DNA of 55,560 nucleotides from Cochliopodium minus. Lineage: Eukaryota; Discosea; Himatismenida; Cochliopodiidae. The stretch is taken from NCBI GenBank assembly GCA_024220525.1, contig JAMYWO010000079.1:34781-90340 (forward strand), given 5' to 3'. This document shows, piece by piece, positions 1-11,969 of the stretch; within the stretch, counting starts at the first letter, position 1, and the number at the start of each line of letters is the position of its first letter. The position numbers were made by a program, and so were the translations under genes. The notes under the pieces were generated by a model. The model did no database searches and had not been told where the DNA came from. It was given only the letters and a program-made list of their open reading frames with translations.

Positions 1-1035
1 TCTCTAAAGTGAACAACATTGTTTTTGGAGATGGTGAAAAAACAATACTTGGAGAGTTGTGAATGGGTTACTTGTTTGGGATTTTCTCGTGTATTCGAAG
101 TGGTCAAGTTCATAAATTTTAATTTTCATTTTAAAGAGATTGATCAGTTCTACTCTGTTTGGAGTTGTTTCTTGATTTCCGAGACCATAAAAGATTCTAT
201 TGTTAAATCCCATCTTGCTCTGTTGATTATCCAACTATGAGTGAGATCAGGAGAATTATGAGTTATGGATTTAATAATGTTTGATGAATCAAAAAAAAAG
301 GGAAAGAGAAATGCCAATTCTCTTTCAGTTTTTTTAAAAATAAACCTTTTTTGAATATAATTTTTCATAATCTTCCTGGTGGCCCGGATAATTTGGTCAG
401 ATTGCTAAGACTTACATGGAACAATTGTGGGGGTTTCCTCTGGAAAATGCTCCTTCATATCTTGATAGAATGTCAAGTTTAATGTGTAAATGAAGATATA
501 TATTCCCAAAAATTGTTTTCTTTTATTAACTCTTGACGATCAGGGCCCATCTGCATTGGAAGTATAGCCACGCTGCACTATGGGGATATCCTTTTGGCAA
601 GCAGTTATACGTCTGTATCCAAGCATGAGAGTCAGTTAATGTGATGAGGTATATATCAATGGCTAAAAAAACCTCTGGTAATCGATGGACTATTCATTTT
701 GCAAAAGAATATTCAAATTAGGCTCAATTGATAATAAAAAAGGGCGAAACTTTATTATTGAGGATAAATATCAAGAAACTTTTTCAACGTGGTTGAAGTA
801 GTAACATACTTTTGACCTATTTTTGTTTCTCTCTTTGATTCTTAATAAAGTAGGGAGATATTAAATTATCTTCAAATGAAAAATAATGTTTAACTAATTT
901 TTTGAATTCAAATATTAGATTAGATTTGAATTAGATATTTTTTGTCAATTAGCAAAAAGAAATTTTAAATTAATAAATTAATTTTTAATTTTTAATTATC
1001 AAATACAAATTCCTAAAACAGAATAATTTTTGTTT
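1..1035. other. Unassigned region with coding-like remnants
   Basis: I see no intact gene here. Short open frames on both strands near 4-240 overlap and I cannot choose between them. Around 541-650 the base composition rises above the AT background. Several frames read as protein-like on either strand, including a minus-strand stretch rich in Trp, Tyr and Cys, but each is soon interrupted by stops. This fits the decayed character of the rest of the first contig. The last 200 bases are AT-rich with nothing recognisable. Confidence 0.3.
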
Positions 1036-2047
1036 TCATTCAAAGAATTTGACGATAAACTCGAAGCAAAGAAACCAAACAACTTTGGGAATCTTATTTT
1101 GAATAAAGGCAGTGTCATTCAACCTTTTTCTAACAAGCAAAAGTTGGAAAATAGTTTTTTGTATGTTTTTTGAATAAAACTTGAAATTGTCAGTCGACCA
1201 GTCCAAAGGCAAGTTATATACTTTTGGTAAATTCTTTGGAATCTCGACATCTTCACATATGTAACATACACTTCTCCCTCCCAAACACACACTGAAGTGT
1301 AAATATGGATTATTGAATTCTATTTTGGTACGAACAAAAACCATTCCCTTTTCTTAGTTCCATGATAGAAATGTGTCTCTTTCTTTTCAAAATTTATTAG
1401 AATCCCTTTTTTAAAATTAAATTAAAAATTAAAAATTAAAAAATTAAAAAATTAAAAAATTAAAAAATTAAAAATTAAAGATTTAAAATTAAATTTTAAA
1501 CCAAACTGATCCATAGACACCATATCCTTTGTGATGAATGAAACTTGGGTTCACGACTGTCTCATCTCCCAACAACATTCCTTTAATTCGCTTTACACTT
1601 TCGTATCCCCTCCACAATCTTCTCAGTTGTATCATTTCATCCAGTTTTCATATCCAATGGCCTTGAATGATTAGACGGAAGTCCAAAAACAAGGTCGTGA
1701 ATATTTGTGAAAGGCTCCTCTTCTGTCCCATGTTTCCCATGACACAACTCGACTAGTGATTTACCAATCGCATCATCTCTCCATTGATTTCCTTTGCTAG
1801 AATTTTTAAGACAATTATCTACAAATTTCTATAAGCGGCTCAAAAAGAATGGAAGATTTTCGGAATAATTGTTGATTTTGTTCAAGATGTTTGTCATTCT
1901 AACATTAATTTCCTGTTTCTCTTTATCTGGGTTCATTTGGTTGTAGGAGCTGCTGTGGTAAACTTCAGAAAGAAATATTGAAAAGTGATGCATTGTTGAA
2001 TTGATTTTGAGATGCTTTTTTGTTGATGATTTCTCTTTTTCGGCCAA
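1036..2047 (-). pseudogene. Broken unrecognised gene, minus strand
   Basis: Read on the minus strand, a coding-like frame starts near 2047 with a polar, Lys- and Ser-rich segment. It meets an in-frame TAG at 1829-1831 and then continues in the same frame (beginning KFVDNCLKN) to about 1650. There it shifts frame into another clearly protein-like stretch (including RRLWRGYESVKRIKG) that ends near 1505. An AT-rich, intron-like gap at about 1390-1500 separates this from a last open segment, 1344-1036, with the motif SVCYICEDVEI. I recognise no family. One stop and one frame shift make a disabled gene the simplest reading, though sequencing errors are possible. Confidence 0.4.
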
Positions 2048-2578
2048 ATATTTTTAAAGTTTAATTGACTTGTGAAAATACCCATTATCACAAGACTTTC
2101 CCAAAGAAACACAATGTTGTTTTTTATGAATGATTATCTTTTAATTCTTATAATATCGTTAAACAATAATAAAACCGGCCGTTCCCATTTTCATTTTGAT
2201 TTAGACTATAATATACTCAAAAGTATTTATTGCTCTTTTGTTGAGTTTATAATATATTTTTGAACCCAATCATAGACGATATCAATAGATATTGTCAAAG
2301 ATAAGGCTCAATTGGATATTCATAATGGATAATAATAACGACCAGAATCAGCTGATAGAAGGACAAAGGGGACCTTCAACAACAGAAGCAACATATTGAT
2401 AATCCTTGATGTTTTCCTCATTGATCTATTTTTTTAAAAGATATGAAATTTTTATATATAGATATATTTTTATGATTCAATCATAGGATCTCAGGTTATT
2501 GATAGTTTTCAAGATTTTTTTTTATTGGTATATTTGGTATATATTTTGAGAAAATTACAATATAACACCAAAGTATTT

Positions 2579-3190
2579 TGGGATTTGAAAATGGATGTTA
2601 TGGATATCAATAGGTATGGTAAGAATAATGATGAATTTTATCATATACTTGTTATTGAAAATTTTTTTGTAAGAATTTAATATGCGCAATATGATTTGGA
2701 TCAATTTTTATATTTCAACATAGGATGGTATATAAATTGATCATTGATTGAATATGATCATATTATCATTTGTATATGTTGATTGATATTGATCCTTTCT
2801 TTGATATATTTACTAACAAATTTTCATTATTGATGTCGGTTCAAGATATGCTTGGGCATTTAGTTTGGTCACTAAATCATTTAAAGAAATTGTACCACAT
2901 ATTAAATCAGTTTATGATGAAAGAATCCACTTTATTTAATTTAAATGAGAAATTAGGTATCGGCACATTCACCACAGTTAACGAATTTCATTTGCATCCT
3001 GGTCTTACCGCATTTGCCGAAAGATTTATCAGAACTATCAGAAGTTATTTCAAAAAATTAAGTCTATCCAAAGAAACATATAATTTTGCCTAATATTTGA
3101 ATGATATAGTTAACAATTGGTATAACTCAAAAATCATGGGACTTTCACCATCACTCCTATTCAAACTATTGTCAAGCCAATTTTCAGTGT
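2579..3190 (+). pseudogene. Degenerate retroviral-type integrase relic (Polinton/Maverick-like)
   Basis: Three blocks in different frames resemble the rve (DDE) integrase core as found in Polinton/Maverick elements. Block one (2579-2660) has the first catalytic strand, with MDVMDINRYGKNND. Block two (2823-2936) has the next strand, with DVGSRYAWAFS. Block three (about 2940-3190) has the last catalytic helix, with HPGLTAFAERFIRTI carrying the presumed Glu, then the tail NNWYNSKIMGLSPS. Between blocks one and two lies about 160 bp that does not fit. An in-frame TAA interrupts block three at 3091-3093. The second catalytic Asp is not visible. This is a dead copy. The assignment rests on motif order and spacing. 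Confidence 0.55.
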
Positions 3191-3249
3191 AGAGAGTCTC
3201 CAAGGAAGAGGGAGGCAAGACGATACACCCACCAAACTATCTCTTTCTT

Positions 3250-5108
3250 TCAGGAGATGGGGGAGATGCAGGCGAATTTCTTCCAGAAGTCTCCTACTGT
3301 GGAGAGATCTACGTCTCCTGCTTCGAGATCTACTTTCTTGTCTGCCAAGTGTTGTTTTATTTCTTGTATTGTTTCCAAGATACCTGTGTTTTTTTTTATT
3401 TATAAGTTCAAATTTAATAGAAAATGAAAAAACTAAAAAAAAAAACCAAAATTTATGTTTTGAAAAATAATAATTAAAGAATTTTCATTTTTTTTTTTTG
3501 AAAAAATAAAATAGAATTTTGATGGTTATCAAAAAAAGAATGTATAATTGAATTTTATTTTTATCAATAAAAGTTAAAAATCGAAATTGTTTTGTTAAAC
3601 AATTTTAAAGTATAAAAAAAAAATTAAAGATTAAAACAAGAATTTTTAAAATGATTTTTTAAAATGATTTTTTTAAAATAATAAGATACCCAATTCTTTT
3701 TTCGAATCTACATTTTCTTCTATAGACTGAGAAACATTAATGAATCTCATCAAACTAGAAGACAACTCGACATTGGTGTCAACAAACCTAGGAGAGACTA
3801 ACCTGATGAGAGGAGTCTCCTTAGGAAAATCGGTGGGGAACAATATTTCGAGCACGATGTCCTTAGGTTAGATCCCGAGATTAGAGCCTTGGTCGATGAA
3901 ATTACCAAATATTCTCACGCACCAATGAAAAAGATTTTTTCCAAATGGTTTTGCTAAAATTGAGAAAATTAAAGGTATTTTAAAAATAAAAATAAAATTA
4001 AAAAATTATTTAACAAAGTTTTAAAAAAAAGAAACATAAAGATAAAATTTAAACGTGAATTTACCTATAAAACGTTGTCTTTTCTTGTGTCCAATTTTTC
4101 CAAGATTTCTACTTGACCGAGCAAGTATTTTATAGCTTCTTCACATCCACCATAAGTGTTGTATTTTGTATTTAATTCGCTTTAAAATGAAAGAAAAAAA
4201 AAAAAGAGTAAAAAAAAAAATAAAAAATTTTTATAAAGAAAAGTTTTTGTTTGTACTTGATTCTGTTTTGGTTCCAGTAGTCTTTAGGCTTTGGCAAAAA
4301 CTTTTTGAGGATTAAAGGAATTTGAGCACCTTCAAAAATGGTGTTACGAACAGAACTCAAAGCTCTCATCACATCTCCATTCTTCAAGTGAACTTGAACG
4401 ATTCTGATCCACTCTTCCACCTAGTAGTTCTTCTTTCCTTGGTTTTTTAGGTATTTCCTGCATTCTGGAATGATGACATTGTCCCAATCTACCTCAGTAG
4501 GCACGACAACTTCGTATTCTTCCTCCTTAACTTCTACGTTGTTGTTGTTGATATCTATGTTAAGATTGTTGTTGAGGTTATTATTGAGATTGTTGTTTGG
4601 CATTGGAAAACTTAAGTTTGGAATGTTAAAGTTGAAGTTGGGAAGATTGTGTTGGGTCCTGTGTTGTTGTTTCCCATTTGATTCTTCAAGCTCTCTATTA
4701 TTTTGGAGAAGGGCGAGTCTATGTTGTCTTTTCCAGTCTCTAATTGATTCACTATGTTTTCTTTTGCTTCTCGGAATTGTTGTCCGAAGGAGTTGAGAAA
4801 GTCAAAGATGGAGGGGTCGCTGTTTTGCTCCATCCACAAAGGAGGCTTTTCTCTTTGATGAGGGAAACCTCTGCAAAAAAAAAAAATTAAAGAAATTCCT
4901 TAACAAAATTTTTCTCAATATTTTTAAAAAAAACTGATGAAGCCATCTTGAAGAGCACCCCCAAAAGCCCATATACATCAAATATTTTTATAAAATTCTT
5001 TTTTATTTATCATCAAAAACTCCTGACAAAATCGATCCTCACTATCTTGTTGAGTTAATAATACAGATCATTCTTCAATTGATGTAACTCCATCATGATG
5101 TTTTTCAT
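3250..5108 (-). pseudogene. Disabled E2-like (UBC-fold) protein gene with introns
   Basis: Minus-strand exons are recognisable: about 5108-5030, about 4966-4920, 4872-4259, about 4181-4065, about 3953-3690 and 3387-3250. They are separated by introns with good borders (for example tttttttgcag before 4872). The exon at 3953-3690 resembles a ubiquitin-conjugating fold of the UBE2Q type: NLFHWCVRIFGNF, then DIVLEILFPTDFP and PLIRLVSPRF. I see no active-site Cys. Upstream is an Asn-rich segment. Disablements are in-frame TAA at 3868-3870, TAG at 4421-4423, possibly TAA at 5055-5057, a frame shift inside the Asn-rich part near 4640, and a phase mismatch across the intron at about 4064. The final codon is TGA at 3250-3252. 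The family call is by eye. Confidence 0.5.
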
Positions 5109-5129
5109 AAAAAAATTATTCCAATTTAA

Positions 5130-5503
5130 ATGAGAAAAACTGTCGAAAAAAAAAATAAACCCAAGAAGGAAAAGTCTGAGAAACAGCTAGAGTTGCAAGC
5201 TAAGAACAAAGAACGTCCCAATAGAGTCGTGACTGCTGCCAAAAAACATGCTAATGAAAATCCAGATAAAAAATGGACTGAATGTGTTAAAGCTGGATGA
5301 AACGAGGTTAAAGGGGAAGTGTTGCTCCAGGAACCTAAAAAGAAATCAAATGAGAAAAAAAGATTGTTGAATCAACAACAAACAAGGAATTTTACCACTT
5401 TTGAAAACCTAAAAATACTTAATGTTTTTCAGTTTTGTTTGAGACGAAGTTGGTCTGAAGCCCATGGGAAAAAAATTTCTCCTAATTCTATAATAATGTA
5501 AGT
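5130..5503 (+). pseudogene. Basic, Lys-rich small protein, interrupted by TGA
   Basis: The frame opens at ATG 5130 in the context CAATTTAAATG. It encodes a very Lys/Glu-rich segment, then NPDKKWTECVKAG, then TGA at 5298-5300, then continues in frame (NEVKGEVLLQEPKKK) to a TAA near 5503. If the stop were Trp, the spacing W-x3-VK-x2-W-x2-VK would look like short basic DNA-binding proteins with an HMG-like fold. That is only an impression. There is no intron. It may belong with the integrase relic as part of an old mobile or viral insertion, or it may simply be a decayed host gene. Confidence 0.35.
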
Positions 5504-5594
5504 ATGAGATCATTTAGGCTAAAAATATAAGAGATTTATGGCATTTCTCATTCAAATTCATAATGCAATTTTTATTATTTCTTTTTCAATTTAA

Positions 5595-5774
5595 ATGAAA
5601 CAACATTGTTATTGGATGGGGATTATAATACATGATGGGGAATTCTACTACTGGATGACGGATTATACTGCTGTATGGAGTTATTCCATATCTTATGATT
5701 TGGTTCAAATACTCGAAGAGACAAAAAAAAGATTTTTTCTTTCCAAAATAAAATATAATAATTTAAAAATTTAA
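5595..5774 (+). CDS. Possible small protein, 59 residues
   Basis: An uninterrupted frame from ATG 5595 to TAA 5774 encodes 59 residues with a mixed, non-repetitive composition (DGEFYYWMTDYTAVWSYSI) and a basic end. The start lies in CAATTTAAATG, the same 11 bases as the start of the frame at 5130. The opposite strand is also open but low in complexity (Ser/Asn/Gln runs), so this strand is the better candidate. No family is recognised. It could be a chance ORF. Confidence 0.25.
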   Translation: MKQHCYWMGIIIHDGEFYYWMTDYTAVWSYSISYDLVQILEETKKRFFLSKIKYNNLKI

Positions 5775-5850
5775 AAAAAATCCTCATTTGTATTGTCACA
5801 ATGTTTTCCAAAACAAATATTTTAACAATATTTTTCCCATTGTTGTTGAT

Positions 5851-5851
5851 N
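5851..5851. other. Single N: probable contig join
   Basis: One N interrupts the acidic C-terminal tail of the RecQ-like gene. To its right are healthy spliced genes and to its left is the decayed region. With the N at 41835, where a duplicated contig end is visible, this suggests an assembly join rather than a base ambiguity. The residues read past it are probably not the true RecQ C-terminus. Confidence 0.6.
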
Positions 5852-8812
<2,961 letters not shown>

Positions 8813-8964
8813 TTATTTTATAACAGTAGATTTTTGATTAATAATCCCAACGATTTTTTTTTTATCTTTTTTTTCTTTGAAATTATTGATTTAAATTTTA
8901 TTTTTTATTTCAATTTTATCTTGAAAAAGATAGAAGGAACATTTGTTAATAAAACAGTTTTTGT

Positions 8965-9585
8965 TTAATTTTTGTTTTTGTTCAAGATTTGTCTTTTCAA
9001 TTTTTCAAGACCTTTTACAAACTTATCGGTAGCAGAAAAACCATAACCCAAAGAATCCCAAAAGTCACAATAATAAGCATCCAAGTTGCTGTATGGCTCA
9101 GTGTAAGGAGTCTCAAAAGCAACCATGAGATCAGTGTTGTTATAGTATCTTGGCCAAAGAAGGGAAGGGTTGACAGGTGTGTTAGGGTTTCCTGATTTAA
9201 CAAAATTGGACCTGAAATAAAATTAAAAAATCAATAAAAAAATAAAATAAAAATTAAAAAATGATAAAAATAAAAATAAAAAATAATAAAATAGAATAAA
9301 AAAATAAAATAAAAAATGATAAAAATAAAAATAAAAATAAACATAAAAAAAAAAAAAATAAAAAAAAAATATTTTTACCAATAATTGATCATTGTATCAG
9401 ATAATCTGTATTCATCTCTTGTCATTGTGTAATTCTAAATTAATTTGAAATAATTAAGTTTAATTTGGGTTGTTTAATAAAATGAGAAGATGTATTAACT
9501 GCATCACTTGCACAGTCGAAGATAAAAGGCAATTCAGAAGCATGGCAAACTTCATCGTCACAGAAAGTAAAATTAGGTCCCCAAG
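8965..9585 (-). CDS. Type-B carboxylesterase, C-terminal part (5' end missing)
   Basis: Three exons (9585-9500, 9434-9379, 9211-8965) join in phase to give the C-terminal third of a carboxylesterase/cholinesterase-family alpha/beta hydrolase. These enzymes are usually secreted. The segment VCHASELPFIFD contains the catalytic His context. It is followed by EYRLSDTMINYWSNFVKSG and NPNTPVNPSLLWPRY, the standard family ending, and stops at TAA 8965-8967. The catalytic Ser and Glu would lie upstream, beyond the N at 9697, so the gene is truncated by the contig edge rather than shown to be broken. The family includes the Dictyostelium crystal protein, but I cannot assign an orthologue. Confidence 0.85.
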
Positions 9586-9589
9586 CTTT

Positions 9590-9790
9590 AAAAATTAAAA
9601 AATAAAAAATAAAATAAAATAATTAAAAATAAAAAATAAAAAATAAAAAATAAAAAATAAAAAATAAAAAATAAAAAATAAAAAATAAAAAATAAANATT
9701 TTTTATTTTTTATTTTTTATTTTTTATTTTTTATTTTTTATTTTTTATTTTTTATTTTTTATTTTATATTTTATTAATTTTTTTTTTATT
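9590..9790. repeat. AAAAAT / ATTTTT simple repeats meeting head-on at an N
   Basis: A run of AAAAAT units ends at the N at 9697. Its complement, ATTTTT units, starts immediately after and runs to about 9770. The mirrored arrangement about the N fits two contig ends that both terminate in the same kind of simple repeat, one reversed, joined by the assembler. No gene signal is present. Confidence 0.7.
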
Positions 9791-9804
9791 TTTGTCGAAA
9801 AAAG

Positions 9805-11845
9805 TTTAAATCTGCTTCTAAATATTTGAAAGCTGTTGAATTAAAACCCATTTTCTCCGAGGGTTATTTCAACATCGAAATCGTACTGGAGTCCATCGTC
9901 TTGAGTCCAAGGAACAACGATCAAGAAATTTTGTTAGAGAAAATTTTCGAAAAGTATTTACGTTTACAAGAAGACAAAGGTTTAAATTTTTACTATTTTT
10001 AATTTTTAATTTTTTGACACTTTTTAGTTTCAAAGAATTTTTTGGAGAAAGTATCTAAAAGTAGTAACAAAAAAATCACCGAAATGGTCGAGCACAAATT
10101 GCAAAGGAAATCCAACAACATAATGATAAATTCACCAGAAGATACCCAAAGAGAAAAGTGTAAATTAAAATTTTTAAAATAAAAATAAAAGAAAATAATG
10201 AATATAAAAAATAATAATAAAAAAATCTATCAAATTTTTAAAAATAAAATTTAATCAAAATAAAAAACATTAATTTTTTTTATTGTAAAGTTGGAATTTC
10301 AAAATCACCACCCATCACTTCTCCAAGATCGGAGTTAAATACTTCAACAGATGGAGATTTTCTTATGAGTAATCCTACCACTCCTGAGATGTTGAGGTTT
10401 GATGTAAGAGAAAGGGCTCCTTCTGTCAGTTTGTTGAAGAAAACGTTGAACAAAGACGATAAGAAGAGCAACATTTTTCATGATTTTGAAATTCATTCCA
10501 AATATGAGGAGTGTGTTGATTCCCTCGATCATTTGAACAAATTACCAAATGCAATAAGTTTTAAAAATGATTCTTTTTTATACGAACACTCAAAAAAGTA
10601 ATTTCTTTAAATTTCTCTTCTTTTATAATTTTTTTATAATTTTATTATTTTTTTCTATTTAATTTTTTTCTCAAATTTTTTTTATTTTATTATTTTTGAT
10701 TTTTATTCTTATTATTTCATTTTATTTTCCTGAATTAGTGGGAACAAGTATGTTTACAAAGAAATAGATTACACTCTTTATAAAAAATACAAGTCTTTAA
10801 TGCACAATGAACCTCATAACCCTTATTTAGTTCAACTTTTGCATTCTTTTGTTTCAAATGAAGATCAAAACAAATTCATTTTATTATTTCAGTGGATAAA
10901 TGGTAAAATTATTTCAAATATTTTTTTTTGAAATATGAATGCAACTTTAAAAATCAAAATAAATAGGAGGACCTTTAACTTTTTGTTTTAGATTGAATGT
11001 TTTTTCGTTAGAGTATAAAAACTTTTTTATATTTTCTTTCTTATTTATAAAATCATTTTTTTCAATTTTTAATTTTTATTTGTTTTATTGTTTTTATTAT
11101 TTATTTTTTTTAAATCTTTTTTTCTATTGAAAAAAGGACACTTTCTTTGTACGCTGCCCAACTTTTGTTGGCTGTGGAATATTTGGACAACAAAAAACTT
11201 CTTTTCAACAGAATCCTTCAAACAAATCACTTGTTGGTAAACGCAGAAGGACTCTTGAAAGTGTTGTATATAGATTGTAAATACAGAAAAGACGCACAAC
11301 TAACAAATGATGAGTATTGTTTCTCCTGCATCGAACTCATTACATGCAAAAAACTTAAAAACATGGAAAAATTAATTTCTAAAACTTCCTCTCACTTTTA
11401 TTCCATGGGTGTCATTTTGTATCAGCTTTATTTTGGAAAACCCCTTTTCAGAGACAAAAACATGGATGGCATTTTGTTACAAAAAACAAACCTAAAGAAA
11501 AAGTTCAAAGATCATTTTTCGAGTGACAAAATGAACATTTCAACAGAACTTTACTCCTTGTTTGAAAAGCTTTTGATTAAATACAAGAAAACTTCTTTCA
11601 AAGAACTCAAATCTCTTCCCTTTTTCAGCAAAATCGATTGGAAAACTCTTTCTGAAGGAAAATGCGACTCTAATCTTCTTTTTGTCAAGAAGGCTCCTAT
11701 CACTAGTGAGGTTGATCTCCTTTTAAACAAGAAGAATCAGATGATCCAGCAGATGCAGAACAACCCCATCGATACCCTCTTAGCTCCTAATGATTTTGGC
11801 CACACTTTTTTGTATAACATCAGTCAGCAAAAAGAAAACAATTAA
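9805..11845 (+). CDS. AGC-family pseudokinase (5' end missing)
   Basis: Six or more exons: about 9805-9980, 10027-10159, 10290-10600, 10739-10901, 10967-11012 and 11138-11845. The last three give an AGC-type kinase fold. YVYKEI holds the presumed VAIK Lys, and the hinge leads to WINGGPL. The catalytic loop HRDLKPEN is replaced by FNRILQTN, so the catalytic Asp and Lys are lost. The DFG is replaced by YID. The helix-F segment YSMGVILYQLYFGKPLF lacks the usual Asp. The C-tail begins PFFSKIDW, as in AGC kinases. Catalysis is therefore unlikely. The upstream exons are a linker rich in Ser/Thr-Pro sites. The first exon is helical, with a TPR-like or weakly RGS-like look. The start is beyond the N at 9697. 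Stop TAA 11843-11845. Confidence 0.75.
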
Positions 11846-11969
11846 AAAAAAAAAAGAGAAAGTAAAACAGAAGAGTGTTTGTTAATAAAAGGAATAATTA
11901 TTTAAATAAAATATAAATAAAAAAAAATATAAATAAAAAAAAATTGAACTATTTATTTTTTTATATTTC

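Noticed and set aside
4470-4796. Leu/Ser-rich plus-strand frame of 108 residues
   Set aside because: It is the reverse of the Asn-rich and helical exon of the E2-like pseudogene, whose splice sites and family text are on the minus strand.
1829-5057. TAA/TAG reassigned to glutamine in this genome
   Set aside because: Several internal stops would fit Gln, but ARPC2 ends at TAA and YIPF6 at TAG exactly where their families end, and frame shifts accompany the stops in the same genes. Pseudogene decay is simpler.
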